Shown: in pieces, positions 52,973 through 62,700 of the stretch
Numbering within the stretch: the stretch's first letter is position 1
Layout of the letters: each line of letters opens with the position of its first letter
DNA from: Acinetobacter rudis
Lineage (GTDB): Bacteria; Pseudomonadota; Gammaproteobacteria; Pseudomonadales; Moraxellaceae
Direction: 5' to 3'
Assembly (NCBI RefSeq): GCF_000829675.1
Contig: NZ_BBRX01000018.1
Location: forward strand, 62,001 to 126,000
Length of the DNA: 64,000 bases
Translations under genes and position numbers: made by a program
The notes under the pieces: generated by a model
Seen by the model: the letters and a program-made list of their open reading frames with translations, nothing else
The model's database searches: none
What the model was told of the DNA's origin: nothing

Positions 52973-53213
52973 AATGGTGCTCAGCCTAAATATAAGGCAA
53001 TCCTTGAGTTAATGTTATGGATTAAGCTTTGATACTAATACAGTTATTTTACTGCGAAATCATTGAATTGTATCTTTCATGTTTAGATGCAACGATCAAA
53101 CTAGATGGTCAAAATGTCTTAGTAAGCTGAGCCTGATTTTAGTCAAAATCAATGATACTGTGGCTTTGCGCACATAATTGTGATGATACACTCTGTGCGC
53201 AAAGTTGGATGTC

Positions 53214-54380
53214 TTATTTTGGAAGTATTTCAAAAGCAATAAATTGCGTTGTTTGTTGTTCTGAAAAGTTATTATCTGCAACCAAAATCAAACTACGATG
53301 GCCATTGGCCAATGTTGGACCCCAGCTAATGCCCTCGATATTATCGAGCTTAATGTTTTGATAATTTAATGGCATTTCAAGCAATAATTGCTTTTTCATA
53401 GGGGTATATTTTGCATTTTTGAGACTCTCGATGTGTTGGATGTCGGTAGTGTCTTGAGCGATCTGTGTTTTATAGAGACGGATGGTATTTCCCACGCCAT
53501 CGGCAAAAGCACGTTCAACCGCAATAAATTCATTTTCCGAAATTGCCAACATTTCAGATAATCCATTATCTGCTGGGTATCCACCTACAATACTCTCATG
53601 TGGAATCTTTTCGAGTGGGTAAGCATATTGGGTTTGGCTTTGATGGTTAAGAGGATCAAGTTTCATGATCCGAACTACGCCTCCTTGTTTTAAACTACTG
53701 ATTTCACCATCTTGGATAAGACTATCTTCATTGGCGGTAAACAGTTGTCCTTTAGGGGTTATTGCAAGTGATTCAAACAGTTTATTACTACGTCCACCTG
53801 TAGTTTTATTATCAGTGTAGTTAAACATGTTCGGTAATTTAAATTCTGCGATATATTCGCCATTTAATTTATATTCACGGACATAAGGTTGAATCGAGTT
53901 TGCGTTAGCAACAAAGTTTCCTTCACTAGAAATGTAAAGATTGCCATTTGCTGCAATACGAATTGATTCTGGATCCATCGTGCGTTGATCACTGGGGAGG
54001 AATTGGTTTTTTTGATCACGTAGATAGATCATATTTTTAATATTTACAGCATGAATTTTGGATTGATCGAGTTCAATCGAGAGCTGATAAAAACGTGGTG
54101 CGCCGCGTTCACCACCACGATCATCTGAAATTGCCCAATAACGCCCTTGTTTGTCGCGATCTAGTCCAGAAATACCACCAAATTCAACGCCGTTATACAT
54201 GGTTTTTGTGGGGATAGTATAGTCACCAATGAGCTTTAATGACTTGATTTCATTTGTTATTGTGGGTGGTTGTATGACTTCATCTGCGTCATCATCATTA
54301 CAGCCCAATAAGTTTAAACTAAGTAGTACGATACTACTGCATAAGATCAATGGCTTGAGTGGATTGATTTTTTCAGACAT
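53214..54380 (-). CDS. Esterase-like activity of phytase family lipoprotein
   Basis: A 388-aa predicted lipoprotein: signal peptide with the lipobox LLGC (Cys near residue 27) and a Asp-rich linker (CNDDDADEV). The mature part is a phytase/esterase-like beta-propeller domain, shown by GVEFGGISGLDRDKQGRYWAISDDRGG near 64-90, TMDPESIRIAANGNLYISSEG near 135, and GGYPADNGLSEMLAI near 266. It may hydrolyse phosphate esters at the outer membrane, but the family's true substrate is uncertain. It is transcribed alone. Confidence 0.87.
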   Translation of the reverse strand: MSEKINPLKPLILCSSIVLLSLNLLGCNDDDADEVIQPPTITNEIKSLKLIGDYTIPTKTMYNGVEFGGISGLDRDKQGRYWAISDDRGGERGAPRFYQLSIELDQSKIHAVNIKNMIYLRDQKNQFLPSDQRTMDPESIRIAANGNLYISSEGNFVANANSIQPYVREYKLNGEYIAEFKLPNMFNYTDNKTTGGRSNKLFESLAITPKGQLFTANEDSLIQDGEISSLKQGGVVRIMKLDPLNHQSQTQYAYPLEKIPHESIVGGYPADNGLSEMLAISENEFIAVERAFADGVGNTIRLYKTQIAQDTTDIQHIESLKNAKYTPMKKQLLLEMPLNYQNIKLDNIEGISWGPTLANGHRSLILVADNNFSEQQTTQFIAFEILPK

Positions 54381-54748
54381 GAGGGTTTAATTCAATAAAT
54401 ATGATTTATTGAGTATGAAAATTCATCGTGTCAGCTTCATGAATTTGTGCGTTGAAATAGGCAAGTTAGCGTGACTATTTAAGGGAATAGCTAAAGTAAA
54501 CAACATGATTGATTCAGTCAAGTGGTCAACTGAGTCAGCATATTGCTATAGATCTGTTCAAGAAATTTTTAAGAATTATATCGAGCGCTTTGACAGATTA
54601 TCGAGATATCTTTGTAATCAAGGACTATAGGAATATAGTCTTTTGATTACAAAGGTTTTTGATACTACCAAGATGACCATTTAAAACAAATCAATAACCT
54701 ATAAACTTTAAGCTTGAGTTGTTAAAGAGATTATCGTTTAGATGGTAC
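54381..54748. other. Spacer between the phytase-like and dsbC genes
   Basis: About 370 bp without a gene. It contains a long near-perfect hairpin (54610-54654) and otherwise AT-rich DNA that must include the promoter of the phytase-like gene. Confidence 0.5.
54610..54654. repeat. Long hairpin (12 + 7 bp) between dsbC and the phytase-like gene
   Basis: CTTTGTAATCAA (54610-54621) pairs with TTGATTACAAAG (54643-54654), and inside it GACTATA (54623-54629) pairs with TATAGTC (54634-54640) around loop GGAA; a 1x2 internal loop separates the stems. On the plus strand GTTTTT follows. It lies about 95 bp past the dsbC stop, so it may be the dsbC terminator read on the minus strand, a plus-strand terminator, or a small mobile-type palindrome. 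Neither direction gives a clean U-tract except plus. Confidence 0.55.
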
Positions 54749-55456
54749 TTACTTGACTTCTTGCAAGAGTATTTCAAGCTCTGCAGCAAGGAGAGCACCT
54801 GAGATACGACGGCCATCTTTTAAGAAGAATGTTGGAGTGCCTGTAACATTAAGTTTCTTCGCCAATTCAATATTCTTTTCGATAGGGGTGTTACAACTCT
54901 CTTTAGCCGTTGGGGCTTTACCGTTTAGGGTATAGTCTGTCCATGCTTGGTAAGGATTACTTGAACACCAAATTTGTTTTGAAGTTTTGTCCGCAGTTGG
55001 GTGTAATGATTTGATTGGATTCATAAACAAGTAAATGGTGATGTTATCCAATTTATCTAATTCAGCATCAAGTTTTTTACAATAAGGACAATCAGGATCA
55101 CTGAACAAATAAATGATGCGCTGTCCCTTACCTTTAACTTTTTTAACTGCTTGATTCAAAGGTAATTTTGAAACATCAATCCCACTTAATACTTGCTGGC
55201 GTTGTTCAGTAATATTGATCTGATTGGGTAAGTCGATAAGGTTGCCTACAAAAAAGTATTTTGCATCATCATTGGTATAAACAATTCGACCACCCATATA
55301 AACTTCATAGATATCTTTGAATTGTGTTGTGTCTACGTTCTCTATAGCGATATCAGGAAAATTAGTTTTTAAATTTTTTTGTACTGTTGCAATATCTGCA
55401 TGGGCCGCAGTGAGCGTTGCTATACTGAGTGCCAATATACTGAGCCAAGATTTCAT
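54749..55456 (-). CDS. dsbC: Thiol:disulfide interchange protein DsbC
   Basis: Periplasmic disulfide isomerase, about 235 aa, with signal peptide MKSWLSILALSIATLTAAHA. An N-terminal dimerisation domain is followed by the thioredoxin fold carrying the active-site CPYC (SDPDCPYCKKL near residue 110). A second Cys pair (WCSSNP ... ESCNTP) corresponds to the structural disulfide of E. coli DsbC, and the cis-proline is in VTGTPTFFLKDGRR. The ATG at 55456 follows AAGAGA at good distance; longer frames add a basic segment before the signal peptide. It lies 84 bp downstream of the DKNYY gene and could be co-transcribed. Confidence 0.94.
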   Translation of the reverse strand: MKSWLSILALSIATLTAAHADIATVQKNLKTNFPDIAIENVDTTQFKDIYEVYMGGRIVYTNDDAKYFFVGNLIDLPNQINITEQRQQVLSGIDVSKLPLNQAVKKVKGKGQRIIYLFSDPDCPYCKKLDAELDKLDNITIYLFMNPIKSLHPTADKTSKQIWCSSNPYQAWTDYTLNGKAPTAKESCNTPIEKNIELAKKLNVTGTPTFFLKDGRRISGALLAAELEILLQEVK

Positions 55457-55539
55457 CGTCATTCTCTTAAAAATCAATCGAGCCATATTGCCAAAACTGA
55501 ATTTTAAAGAAAAGCAATGAATTGTAATATCGCGAAGGT

Positions 55540-56952
55540 TTAGCTAGGTAGTGCGATCATGCCAAACAGCATTTTTTGATAATAGGTTGTTGCCTTTAAT
55601 ACTTCCGTAGTTGCAACACTTTTCAATTGATCTTGACGAGTGAGTTTACGGATCTCATCTGCTGTTGGATCACCTTGGAGTAACAGTTGCAGCGCTTGGG
55701 TACCTTGAATTTCATAGATGACTTGTCCGATCAGCTGAGATGAACCAAGTCGATCAAAATAGTAGTATTTTTCACCTTTTTTCCAGACTTCCGCAAAGTG
55801 GTGAGTTCCGACATCTTGGACTTTTTGCCATGCTCCGGCTGGTGCATCTTTTAACTGATACAGATGAGTCGAGCGTGAAATCAGTCGAGGGTTTTTATTC
55901 CCCCCACGGCGTGAAGAGCCGTGTAGGAAATAGGTTTGATTATTATAACTAAAAATTAGAGGTGAAATTTCTTGCCATGTGCCCTCAAGGAAAGGGTTGT
56001 CTCCAGCTCGCTCTATACGCTGTGTTTTTCTATCAAAGAAATATACACCTTGCTTGGACAAGAAAAATGCATGATTAACATGTGAACCATAGGAGCTAAG
56101 TAATTGATAAGGTCTATTTTGTGGGTCAAATGCAAGTTGATCTACAATGACTTGTCCTTGTCTGGGGTCAAATAAATAGGCTTGGTCTAGACCATCGATA
56201 TAAAAACTATACAACTGATTATTTGATTTGATATCAAGTTTATGGTGTTTAAAAAATACAGAATTTTGATCGTGATAAAACTCGTGGCTCAGGCGTATGC
56301 TCTGATCATCTTGAGGGACAGCAACTGCTTCAAGATGGTTAGGGTTTGCTTCAGGCATAGCGAGGCCCTTATAGTAAACCGCTTGACCATTTGTCACGAT
56401 ATCAGCATTGAGAATGGCACGATAAGGCACTGTAGATTTTGGTAGATGTACAACTTGATAGTTATAGGTTTGTGGCTTGTCTGCTAGCCCCCAACCATAA
56501 AGCCAAGTTTGTTTAATTTCTTTGAAGCCAGAGACCTCAGGATTACGTTGACTCATCGCAGCACAGTACACTGTGTTTAGGCCATCAGAAAAGTAATTAT
56601 GCTCTAGTGCATGGGTTGTCGCAGGATTCAGCGCTGCAACACTCAGATTGCCACAATACGCATGCCGCTGATCGACGGCAAATTGTCGATTTTGATAGCG
56701 ACCATCTTGATTCAGCGAACGAAAGCTTGCAGGATCAGCTTCAGGCATAGGATATTCACCATTACTGGGAACACTTGCGTAAATTTGGCCACGATAGATT
56801 TTAAAAATACTGTTATTAATATCTTGGCTTTCGTGGTCAATTTCAAAACTGGATGGCTGATTAAGGTCCATAATAAAACCTGAACAAAAACCAGCCACAG
56901 CAATGGCAAGTATAATGAGTGCAATCCCTGCAACTTTATGATTGTTTTGCAT
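55540..56952 (-). CDS. DKNYY family protein, membrane-anchored
   Basis: A 470-aa protein with one N-terminal membrane helix (about residues 8-29), then a beta-rich extracytoplasmic region with repeated Tyr-rich segments resembling DKNYY domains, e.g. FSDGLNTVYC, VTNGQAVYYKGL, YHDQNSVFFKHH and KQGVYFFD. The family is of unknown function, often in cell-surface proteins. It lies 12 bp downstream of the ygfZ stop on the same strand, so the two are probably one transcript, with dsbC next. Cys residues outside the helix are few. I assign the family from the repeat pattern only. Confidence 0.75.
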   Translation of the reverse strand: MQNNHKVAGIALIILAIAVAGFCSGFIMDLNQPSSFEIDHESQDINNSIFKIYRGQIYASVPSNGEYPMPEADPASFRSLNQDGRYQNRQFAVDQRHAYCGNLSVAALNPATTHALEHNYFSDGLNTVYCAAMSQRNPEVSGFKEIKQTWLYGWGLADKPQTYNYQVVHLPKSTVPYRAILNADIVTNGQAVYYKGLAMPEANPNHLEAVAVPQDDQSIRLSHEFYHDQNSVFFKHHKLDIKSNNQLYSFYIDGLDQAYLFDPRQGQVIVDQLAFDPQNRPYQLLSSYGSHVNHAFFLSKQGVYFFDRKTQRIERAGDNPFLEGTWQEISPLIFSYNNQTYFLHGSSRRGGNKNPRLISRSTHLYQLKDAPAGAWQKVQDVGTHHFAEVWKKGEKYYYFDRLGSSQLIGQVIYEIQGTQALQLLLQGDPTADEIRKLTRQDQLKSVATTEVLKATTYYQKMLFGMIALPS

Positions 56953-56964
56953 ATAAATAGAGCG

Positions 56965-57687
56965 TTACTGTGGTCGTGCTACGCTACCATTAAGTGCTTC
57001 TGGTAACTCAATATTTTCTAAAGAAAGTTCAGCCAAAGCATCAGGTTTTGCAATGACCAGAGCTTGATAACCATCCGCATTGGCAATGCTATTGACCACT
57101 TGAACATTACGGCTTAGTTGAGTTGCAACTGCAGGAGCATCACCTTGGCCTTGAACCAAGTGTAGCCAGCTTTTCGGCTGAGCCTTAAACCAAAGACGCG
57201 CCACGATTTCCTGACCCAAATAACAACCCTTGTCAAAATGTACGCCATCACGTTGATGTAAACGCAATTCTTGAGGTTGAAAGAGCTCTGCTGTTTGACT
57301 GCTAATCCAAGCTTGGCCAGAACTGATGGCTTGTGCTTGCCAAGCGTCGATATCTGTTTCGTTGTTTGAAAATTCAGTTTGAATACCATCAATTTGGGGA
57401 TATACCGAACCTGTTGCTTCAAGTTTCATTTTAGAAAAAGCGCCATACTTTTTGACATGTTGAGCAAATGCTTCGGCTTGGTCTTGTGTAGTGACAATTT
57501 CAAAATGCTCTGCTGTGATTTTTTTTAACCACAGACCAAATAAGATTCGTCCTTTGAGGTTACATATTGCAGTGTATCGCGTGACATTTTCAGCTGTCGC
57601 CTCCGTGTTTAGGGTCAGTTGACCTTGTAGGAATTTCTGTGCATCTACGCCAATGAGGCTGAAGGATGAGAACGCTAAGCTCGACAT
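56965..57687 (-). CDS. ygfZ: Folate-binding Fe-S cluster repair protein YgfZ
   Basis: A GcvT-like tetrahydrofolate-binding protein of about 240 aa, needed in E. coli for repair or assembly of certain Fe-S enzymes such as MiaB. The signature motif KGCYLGQEIVARL is present near residue 150, with the conserved Cys, and the N-terminal GVDAQKFLQGQLTLN segment matches the family. The start at ATG 57687 (MSSLAFSSFS) is preferred over a TTG four codons earlier. It is the first gene of a leftward unit with the DKNYY protein and is divergent from acnD, an Fe-S enzyme. Confidence 0.93.
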   Translation of the reverse strand: MSSLAFSSFSLIGVDAQKFLQGQLTLNTEATAENVTRYTAICNLKGRILFGLWLKKITAEHFEIVTTQDQAEAFAQHVKKYGAFSKMKLEATGSVYPQIDGIQTEFSNNETDIDAWQAQAISSGQAWISSQTAELFQPQELRLHQRDGVHFDKGCYLGQEIVARLWFKAQPKSWLHLVQGQGDAPAVATQLSRNVQVVNSIANADGYQALVIAKPDALAELSLENIELPEALNGSVARPQ

Positions 57688-57945
57688 ATGGACTCGCAAG
57701 ATAAAAAACTAAGACTAAAGAATAAGAATGATTTTTACATATTTTTCAAAAAAATACCCAGTTCGTTCAAAAAAAATCAGATAAGTGTAACCATTTGTTT
57801 CCAAAACCCCTGTTTTCATATGTAACTATATGAAATATATAAGATTTGGGAAATGGCTTTTTCACAGCGTACAATGCCATCGAACTCATACTAACGATAC
57901 ACCCGTTAAAGGGTCTGAAAATAACGATGCACGAGGCACTAAACT

Positions 57946-60540
57946 ATGAATACGAATTATCGTAAACCGCTGCAATCTACCCAGCTAGATTATTACGATG
58001 TGCGTCAAGCAATCGAAGATATCCAGCCAGGCGCATATGTAAAACTTCCATATACTTCAAAAGTCTTGGCTGAACAATTGGTTCGTCGCTGTGATCCAGA
58101 AATTTTACAACAATCGTTAAAACAATTGATTGAAAACAAGCAAGAACACGACTTTCCTTGGTATCCAGCACGTGTGGTCTGTCATGATATCTTGGGTCAA
58201 ACTGCACTGGTTGATTTAGCTGGTTTGCGTGATGCAATTGCAGATCAAGGTGGTGATCCAGCCAAAGTCAACCCAGTTGTACCGACACAATTAATCGTCG
58301 ATCACTCTTTGGCTGTTGAGTACGGTGGCTTCGATCCAGATGCATTTGCCAAGAACCGTGCAGTTGAAGATCGTCGTAACGAAGACCGTTTCCATTTCAT
58401 TGAGTGGACCAAGACTGCATTTGAAAATGTCGACGTGATTCCGGCAGGTAACGGCATCATGCATCAGATCAACTTGGAAAAAATGTCTCCAGTGATTCAA
58501 GCACGTCAAGGTGTTGCTTACCCTGATACTTGTGTGGGGACTGACTCTCATACACCTCATACCGATGCGCTTGGGGTGATTTCAATCGGGGTAGGTGGCC
58601 TAGAAGCTGAAAACGTAATGCTTGGCCGCGCATCATGGATGCGTCTACCTGATATTATCGGGGTTGAATTGGTTGGACAACGCCAAGCGGGTATTACTGC
58701 AACAGATATCGTACTCGAACTGACTGCGTTTTTACGTAAAGAGCGTGTAGTTGGGGCATATTTAGAGTTCTTTGGTGAAGGCGCTGACAGCATGTCAGTG
58801 GGTGATCGTGCGACCATTTCCAATATGACTCCAGAGTACGGTGCTACTGCTGCGATGTTCTATATCGATCAAAACACGATTGATTACCTGACACTAACAG
58901 GTCGTGAGCCAGAACAAGTTCAGTTGGTTGAAAACTACGCCAAAGAGATTGGTCTTTGGGCCAGTGATATGAAAAAAGCTGAGTATCCACGTGTATTACG
59001 TTTTGATTTGTCAAAAGTCACACGTAATATCGCAGGTCCATCTAATCCACATGCGCGTGTTGCAACCAGTGATTTAAAAGAGAAAGGCATTGCTGGGGTT
59101 GTTGAAAATCGTACAGATGGCTTGATGCCTGATGGTGCAATTATTATTGCCGCAATTACCTCATGTACAAATACTTCGAATCCACGTAATACCGTCGCTG
59201 CAGGATTACTTGCGCGTAAAGCCAACGAGCTGGGTCTTGTACGTAAACCTTGGGTGAAATCTTCTTTTGCACCAGGTTCTAAAGCAGCTGCCTTGTATTT
59301 AGAAGAAGCTGGTGTACTTAAAGATCTTGAGCAACTTGGCTTTGGTATTGTCGCTTATGCGTGTACAACGTGTAATGGTATGTCAGGTGCGCTTGATCCT
59401 AAGATTCAACAAGAAATTATTGATCGCGACTTGTATGCGACTGCGGTTCTTTCAGGTAACCGTAACTTCGATGGTCGTATTCATCCATATGCAAAGCAAG
59501 CATTCTTAGCTTCACCACCATTGGTTGTGGCCTATGCAATTGCCGGTACAATTCGTCTTGATATCGAAAAAGATGCGCTAGGTACAGATCAAAATGGTCA
59601 GCCAATTTATCTTAAAGACATCTGGCCATCTGATGCAGAAATTGATGCATTGGTAAAAACATCTGTTAAACCAGAACAGTTCCGTAAGGTATATATCCCA
59701 ATGTTTGATTTGGGTGAAAACGAACAAGCGGAAAGCCCACTATATGACTGGCGTCCGCAAAGTACATATATCCGCCGTCCACCTTATTGGGAAGGCGCAT
59801 TAGCTGCACCACGTACACTCAGTCACATGCGTCCATTGGCTATCCTGCCAGACAACATTACCACTGACCATTTATCGCCTTCGAATGCCATTATTATGGA
59901 CAGTGCGGCAGGTGAATATCTTCATAAAATGGGTTTACCAGAAGAAGATTTTAACTCATATGCAACTCACCGTGGTGACCACTTAACTGCACAGCGTGCA
60001 ACATTGGCTAACCCGAAACTGTTTAACGAAATGGTTTTAAATACAGATGGTACGGTGAAACAGGGTTCTTTGGCACGTGTAGAGCCTGAAGGCAAAGTGA
60101 TGCGTATGTGGGAAGCGATTGAAACATATATGAATCGTAAACAACCTTTGATTGTTGTGGCGGGTGCCGACTATGGTCAGGGTTCGAGCCGTGACTGGGC
60201 TGCTAAGGGTGTTCGTTTAGCCGGTGTGGAAGCGATTGTTGCTGAAGGTTTTGAACGTATCCACCGTACTAACTTAGTGGGTATGGGCGTATTACCCTTA
60301 GAGTTTAAAGCAGGAACAGATCGTAAAACATTAAACCTAGATGGTACTGAATTGTATAGTGTCATTGGTAATATTGCACCACGTTCAGATCTGACTTTGG
60401 TGATTGAGCGTGCTAATGGCGAAACTGTTGAAGTTGCTGTGACATGTCGTTTAGATACTGAAGAAGAAGTTCATGTTTATGAGGCTGGTGGTGTATTACA
60501 ACGCTTTGCTCAAGACTTCTTAGAGGGTCAAGTTGCTTAA
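57946..60540 (+). CDS. acnD: Fe/S-dependent 2-methylisocitrate dehydratase AcnD
   Basis: Aconitase-superfamily hydratase of 864 aa that converts 2-methylcitrate to 2-methyl-cis-aconitate in propionate degradation, with partner PrpF. The N-terminus (YVKLPYTSKVLAEQLVRRCDP), ARVVCHDILGQTALVDLAGLRD and the AcnD-type motif YACTTCNGMSGALDP (AcnA has CTTCIGNSG) support AcnD over AcnA. Cluster ligands are Cys in ITSCTNTSNP and the CTTC pair; substrate residues include GADYGQGSSRDWAAKG near 744. There is no prpB, prpC or prpF next to it, which is unusual for the gene. It is divergent from ygfZ, with a 246-bp gap, and a terminator follows. Confidence 0.85.
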   Translation: MNTNYRKPLQSTQLDYYDVRQAIEDIQPGAYVKLPYTSKVLAEQLVRRCDPEILQQSLKQLIENKQEHDFPWYPARVVCHDILGQTALVDLAGLRDAIADQGGDPAKVNPVVPTQLIVDHSLAVEYGGFDPDAFAKNRAVEDRRNEDRFHFIEWTKTAFENVDVIPAGNGIMHQINLEKMSPVIQARQGVAYPDTCVGTDSHTPHTDALGVISIGVGGLEAENVMLGRASWMRLPDIIGVELVGQRQAGITATDIVLELTAFLRKERVVGAYLEFFGEGADSMSVGDRATISNMTPEYGATAAMFYIDQNTIDYLTLTGREPEQVQLVENYAKEIGLWASDMKKAEYPRVLRFDLSKVTRNIAGPSNPHARVATSDLKEKGIAGVVENRTDGLMPDGAIIIAAITSCTNTSNPRNTVAAGLLARKANELGLVRKPWVKSSFAPGSKAAALYLEEAGVLKDLEQLGFGIVAYACTTCNGMSGALDPKIQQEIIDRDLYATAVLSGNRNFDGRIHPYAKQAFLASPPLVVAYAIAGTIRLDIEKDALGTDQNGQPIYLKDIWPSDAEIDALVKTSVKPEQFRKVYIPMFDLGENEQAESPLYDWRPQSTYIRRPPYWEGALAAPRTLSHMRPLAILPDNITTDHLSPSNAIIMDSAAGEYLHKMGLPEEDFNSYATHRGDHLTAQRATLANPKLFNEMVLNTDGTVKQGSLARVEPEGKVMRMWEAIETYMNRKQPLIVVAGADYGQGSSRDWAAKGVRLAGVEAIVAEGFERIHRTNLVGMGVLPLEFKAGTDRKTLNLDGTELYSVIGNIAPRSDLTLVIERANGETVEVAVTCRLDTEEEVHVYEAGGVLQRFAQDFLEGQVA

Positions 60541-60595
60541 ATTATATTGAATACTCAGCAACTGATGATTCAATTCACTGATTGAATTGAATAAT

Positions 60596-60627
60596 AAAAA
60601 ATCCCGAAGTTATCTTCGGGATTTTTT
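60596..60627. terminator. Bidirectional terminator between acnD and the OPT gene
   Basis: AAATCCCGAAG / CTTCGGGATTT with a TTAT loop is flanked by an A-run and a six-T run. Confidence 0.92.
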
Positions 60628-60645
60628 ATTGGCCTTAGATTGATT

Positions 60646-62700
60646 TTATTTTTTTAAACAACGTCGTATAAAAATAAAAATAGTTATGATGACAATGATG
60701 AGGCCTAAGCTCTGCGCCATCGTATCCCAATGATCAAGATGAAGTGCTAATGGTGCATCACCTGTGCCCATATTGAGCGAAATGACGATGATGAGGGCCA
60801 TTAAAATCCCCATTAAACTTTCACCAACGATGAGGCCAGCAGCAAACAAGGTTCCTCGTCGCTCTACACGTTGTAGGTGTTGAGGGTCATTGTTATCTTT
60901 TACAGCTTGTCGTTTAATCCACCAAAACATTAATGCGCCTACGAATAAAGGCATATTCACTGAAGGTGGCAGATAGATCCCCATTCCTACAGCCAAGACT
61001 GGTAAGCTAATGTTGTTACTGCTTAAAGCTTTAATTAGTCCATCCAGTATAATCAAAAAGATGCCTAAACCGACCCCAATTAAGATATAAGTCCATTCCA
61101 ATTGGTGAGAAAAAATTCCTTGTGCAATGGTGGTAATTAAGATGGCTTGAGGTGCAGCTAAGGCTTGATGTGGGTCCATATCACTGCGAGGTAGGGCACC
61201 TGTGAAACCGTAGGCCTGATACAGTAGATCAAGTACAGGTGCAATGACGATTGCACCTGCGACACAGCCAATAATTAAGGCGATTTGCTGCTTAGCAGGG
61301 GTTGCATAGATTAAGTAGCCGGTTTTTAAATCTTGTAAATTATCGTTAGAGATACAAGCAATTGCGATGACAGCAGTGGTAGCAAATAAACCCAGCGCAG
61401 TCAAAAACTGATGATCAGCAGTACTTTGTAATAAGCCTAGCTGCTTAGCAATCAGCAACAACACTGCTGCAAACACCAAGATGGCTAAAATACCAATACC
61501 AGAAATTGGACTTGAAGATGATCCGACTAAACCCGCCATATAACCACAGGCTGCGGCCACTAAAAATCCAATAGCCATGGTGAGTAAGGTGAGAAGTAAG
61601 ACGATACCCCAAGCAACAGCTGGAGATAAGCTTGAAGCCATGACGAAACTATAAAATGTTAAAAATAAAATTATTCCCATCACAAAAATGGTGAATAACA
61701 TGATTCTCGGGCTAAGGTCTTGTTTAGCGCGACTGAGGCTCTGCTGGGGATTTTTATCAAGAAAAGTCGCAATTGAAAGTCGTACCCCTTGGATCATTGG
61801 TTTTAGTAGCGTGAGCAGTGTCCAAATAGCGGCAATTCCTAAAGTTCCGACACCCATCATACGGACTTTTTCTGCCCATATTTTTTGTGCAAAACTGGCC
61901 ATATCGATATCAACTGAAGTTGGGCTAAGACCGGTAAAGTAGGGGACTGCAATGCCCCAAGCGATGATAGCTCCGACCAATACGGCAATACCTGATGCGA
62001 GACTAATTAAAGACCCAGCACCAATCAGAGCTAAGGAAAAACCCATAGGAATTTGGAAGATACTCTGACCCAGTTTAAACCAGAAACTTGCTCCATCCCC
62101 GATAATCCTTAACCCATTTGTAGCAAAACTAACAGTGGCTGCGAGTAGACTGCCATACAAGATTTCTTTAGCGGGTTGTCGATCTATTTTTGCTTGAGGA
62201 TTTTGGATGATCTCTCCATGTTGATTGGCTACTACACCTTGCGCTCCGCTTTTTAAAATCTCTGCCGCTGCGATACCCTCTGGGTAAGGCAGTGCACTAT
62301 TGACCACCATGACATAGCGCAGAGGAATAGTAAAAATTACCCCCAAGATACCACCACTTAAGCAAATCAGTGTGGTTTGCCAAAATGGAAATGACTGCCA
62401 ATAACCAAGCATCAGTAAGCCTGGAATGACAAAGATTACAGAAGAGATCGTGCCCGCGGCAGAAGCCTGAGTTTGTACCATATTGTTTTCAAGAATATTT
62501 GAGTCTTTGGCAAATTTCAGAATAGCCATCGACAAAACTGCGGCGGGAATGGATGTTGCAAAGGTAAGACCAACTTTTAAACCTAAATAAATATTAGATG
62601 CTGTGAAGATAAGCGTGATACAGATCCCAAGTATGACACCACGTAAAGTGATTTCTCTTAAGCCCTGATATGGATCGCTGAAGTCATTATTTTTATTCAT
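60646..62700 (-). CDS. OPT-family oligopeptide transporter
   Basis: A 684-aa integral-membrane carrier with some sixteen hydrophobic segments. The N-terminal YQGLREITLRGVILGICITL and NIYLGLKVGLTFATSIPAAVLSM segments are typical of the bacterial OPT/YSL group, as are AAGTISSVIFVIPGLLML and SALPYPEGIAAAEILKSG. It probably takes up small peptides or metal-chelate complexes by proton symport; substrate unknown. It is a single-gene unit, convergent with acnD. The long cytoplasmic loop near residues 160-175 (ANQHGEIIQNPQAK) is less conserved. Confidence 0.9.
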   Translation of the reverse strand: MNKNNDFSDPYQGLREITLRGVILGICITLIFTASNIYLGLKVGLTFATSIPAAVLSMAILKFAKDSNILENNMVQTQASAAGTISSVIFVIPGLLMLGYWQSFPFWQTTLICLSGGILGVIFTIPLRYVMVVNSALPYPEGIAAAEILKSGAQGVVANQHGEIIQNPQAKIDRQPAKEILYGSLLAATVSFATNGLRIIGDGASFWFKLGQSIFQIPMGFSLALIGAGSLISLASGIAVLVGAIIAWGIAVPYFTGLSPTSVDIDMASFAQKIWAEKVRMMGVGTLGIAAIWTLLTLLKPMIQGVRLSIATFLDKNPQQSLSRAKQDLSPRIMLFTIFVMGIILFLTFYSFVMASSLSPAVAWGIVLLLTLLTMAIGFLVAAACGYMAGLVGSSSSPISGIGILAILVFAAVLLLIAKQLGLLQSTADHQFLTALGLFATTAVIAIACISNDNLQDLKTGYLIYATPAKQQIALIIGCVAGAIVIAPVLDLLYQAYGFTGALPRSDMDPHQALAAPQAILITTIAQGIFSHQLEWTYILIGVGLGIFLIILDGLIKALSSNNISLPVLAVGMGIYLPPSVNMPLFVGALMFWWIKRQAVKDNNDPQHLQRVERRGTLFAAGLIVGESLMGILMALIIVISLNMGTGDAPLALHLDHWDTMAQSLGLIIVIITIFIFIRRCLKK

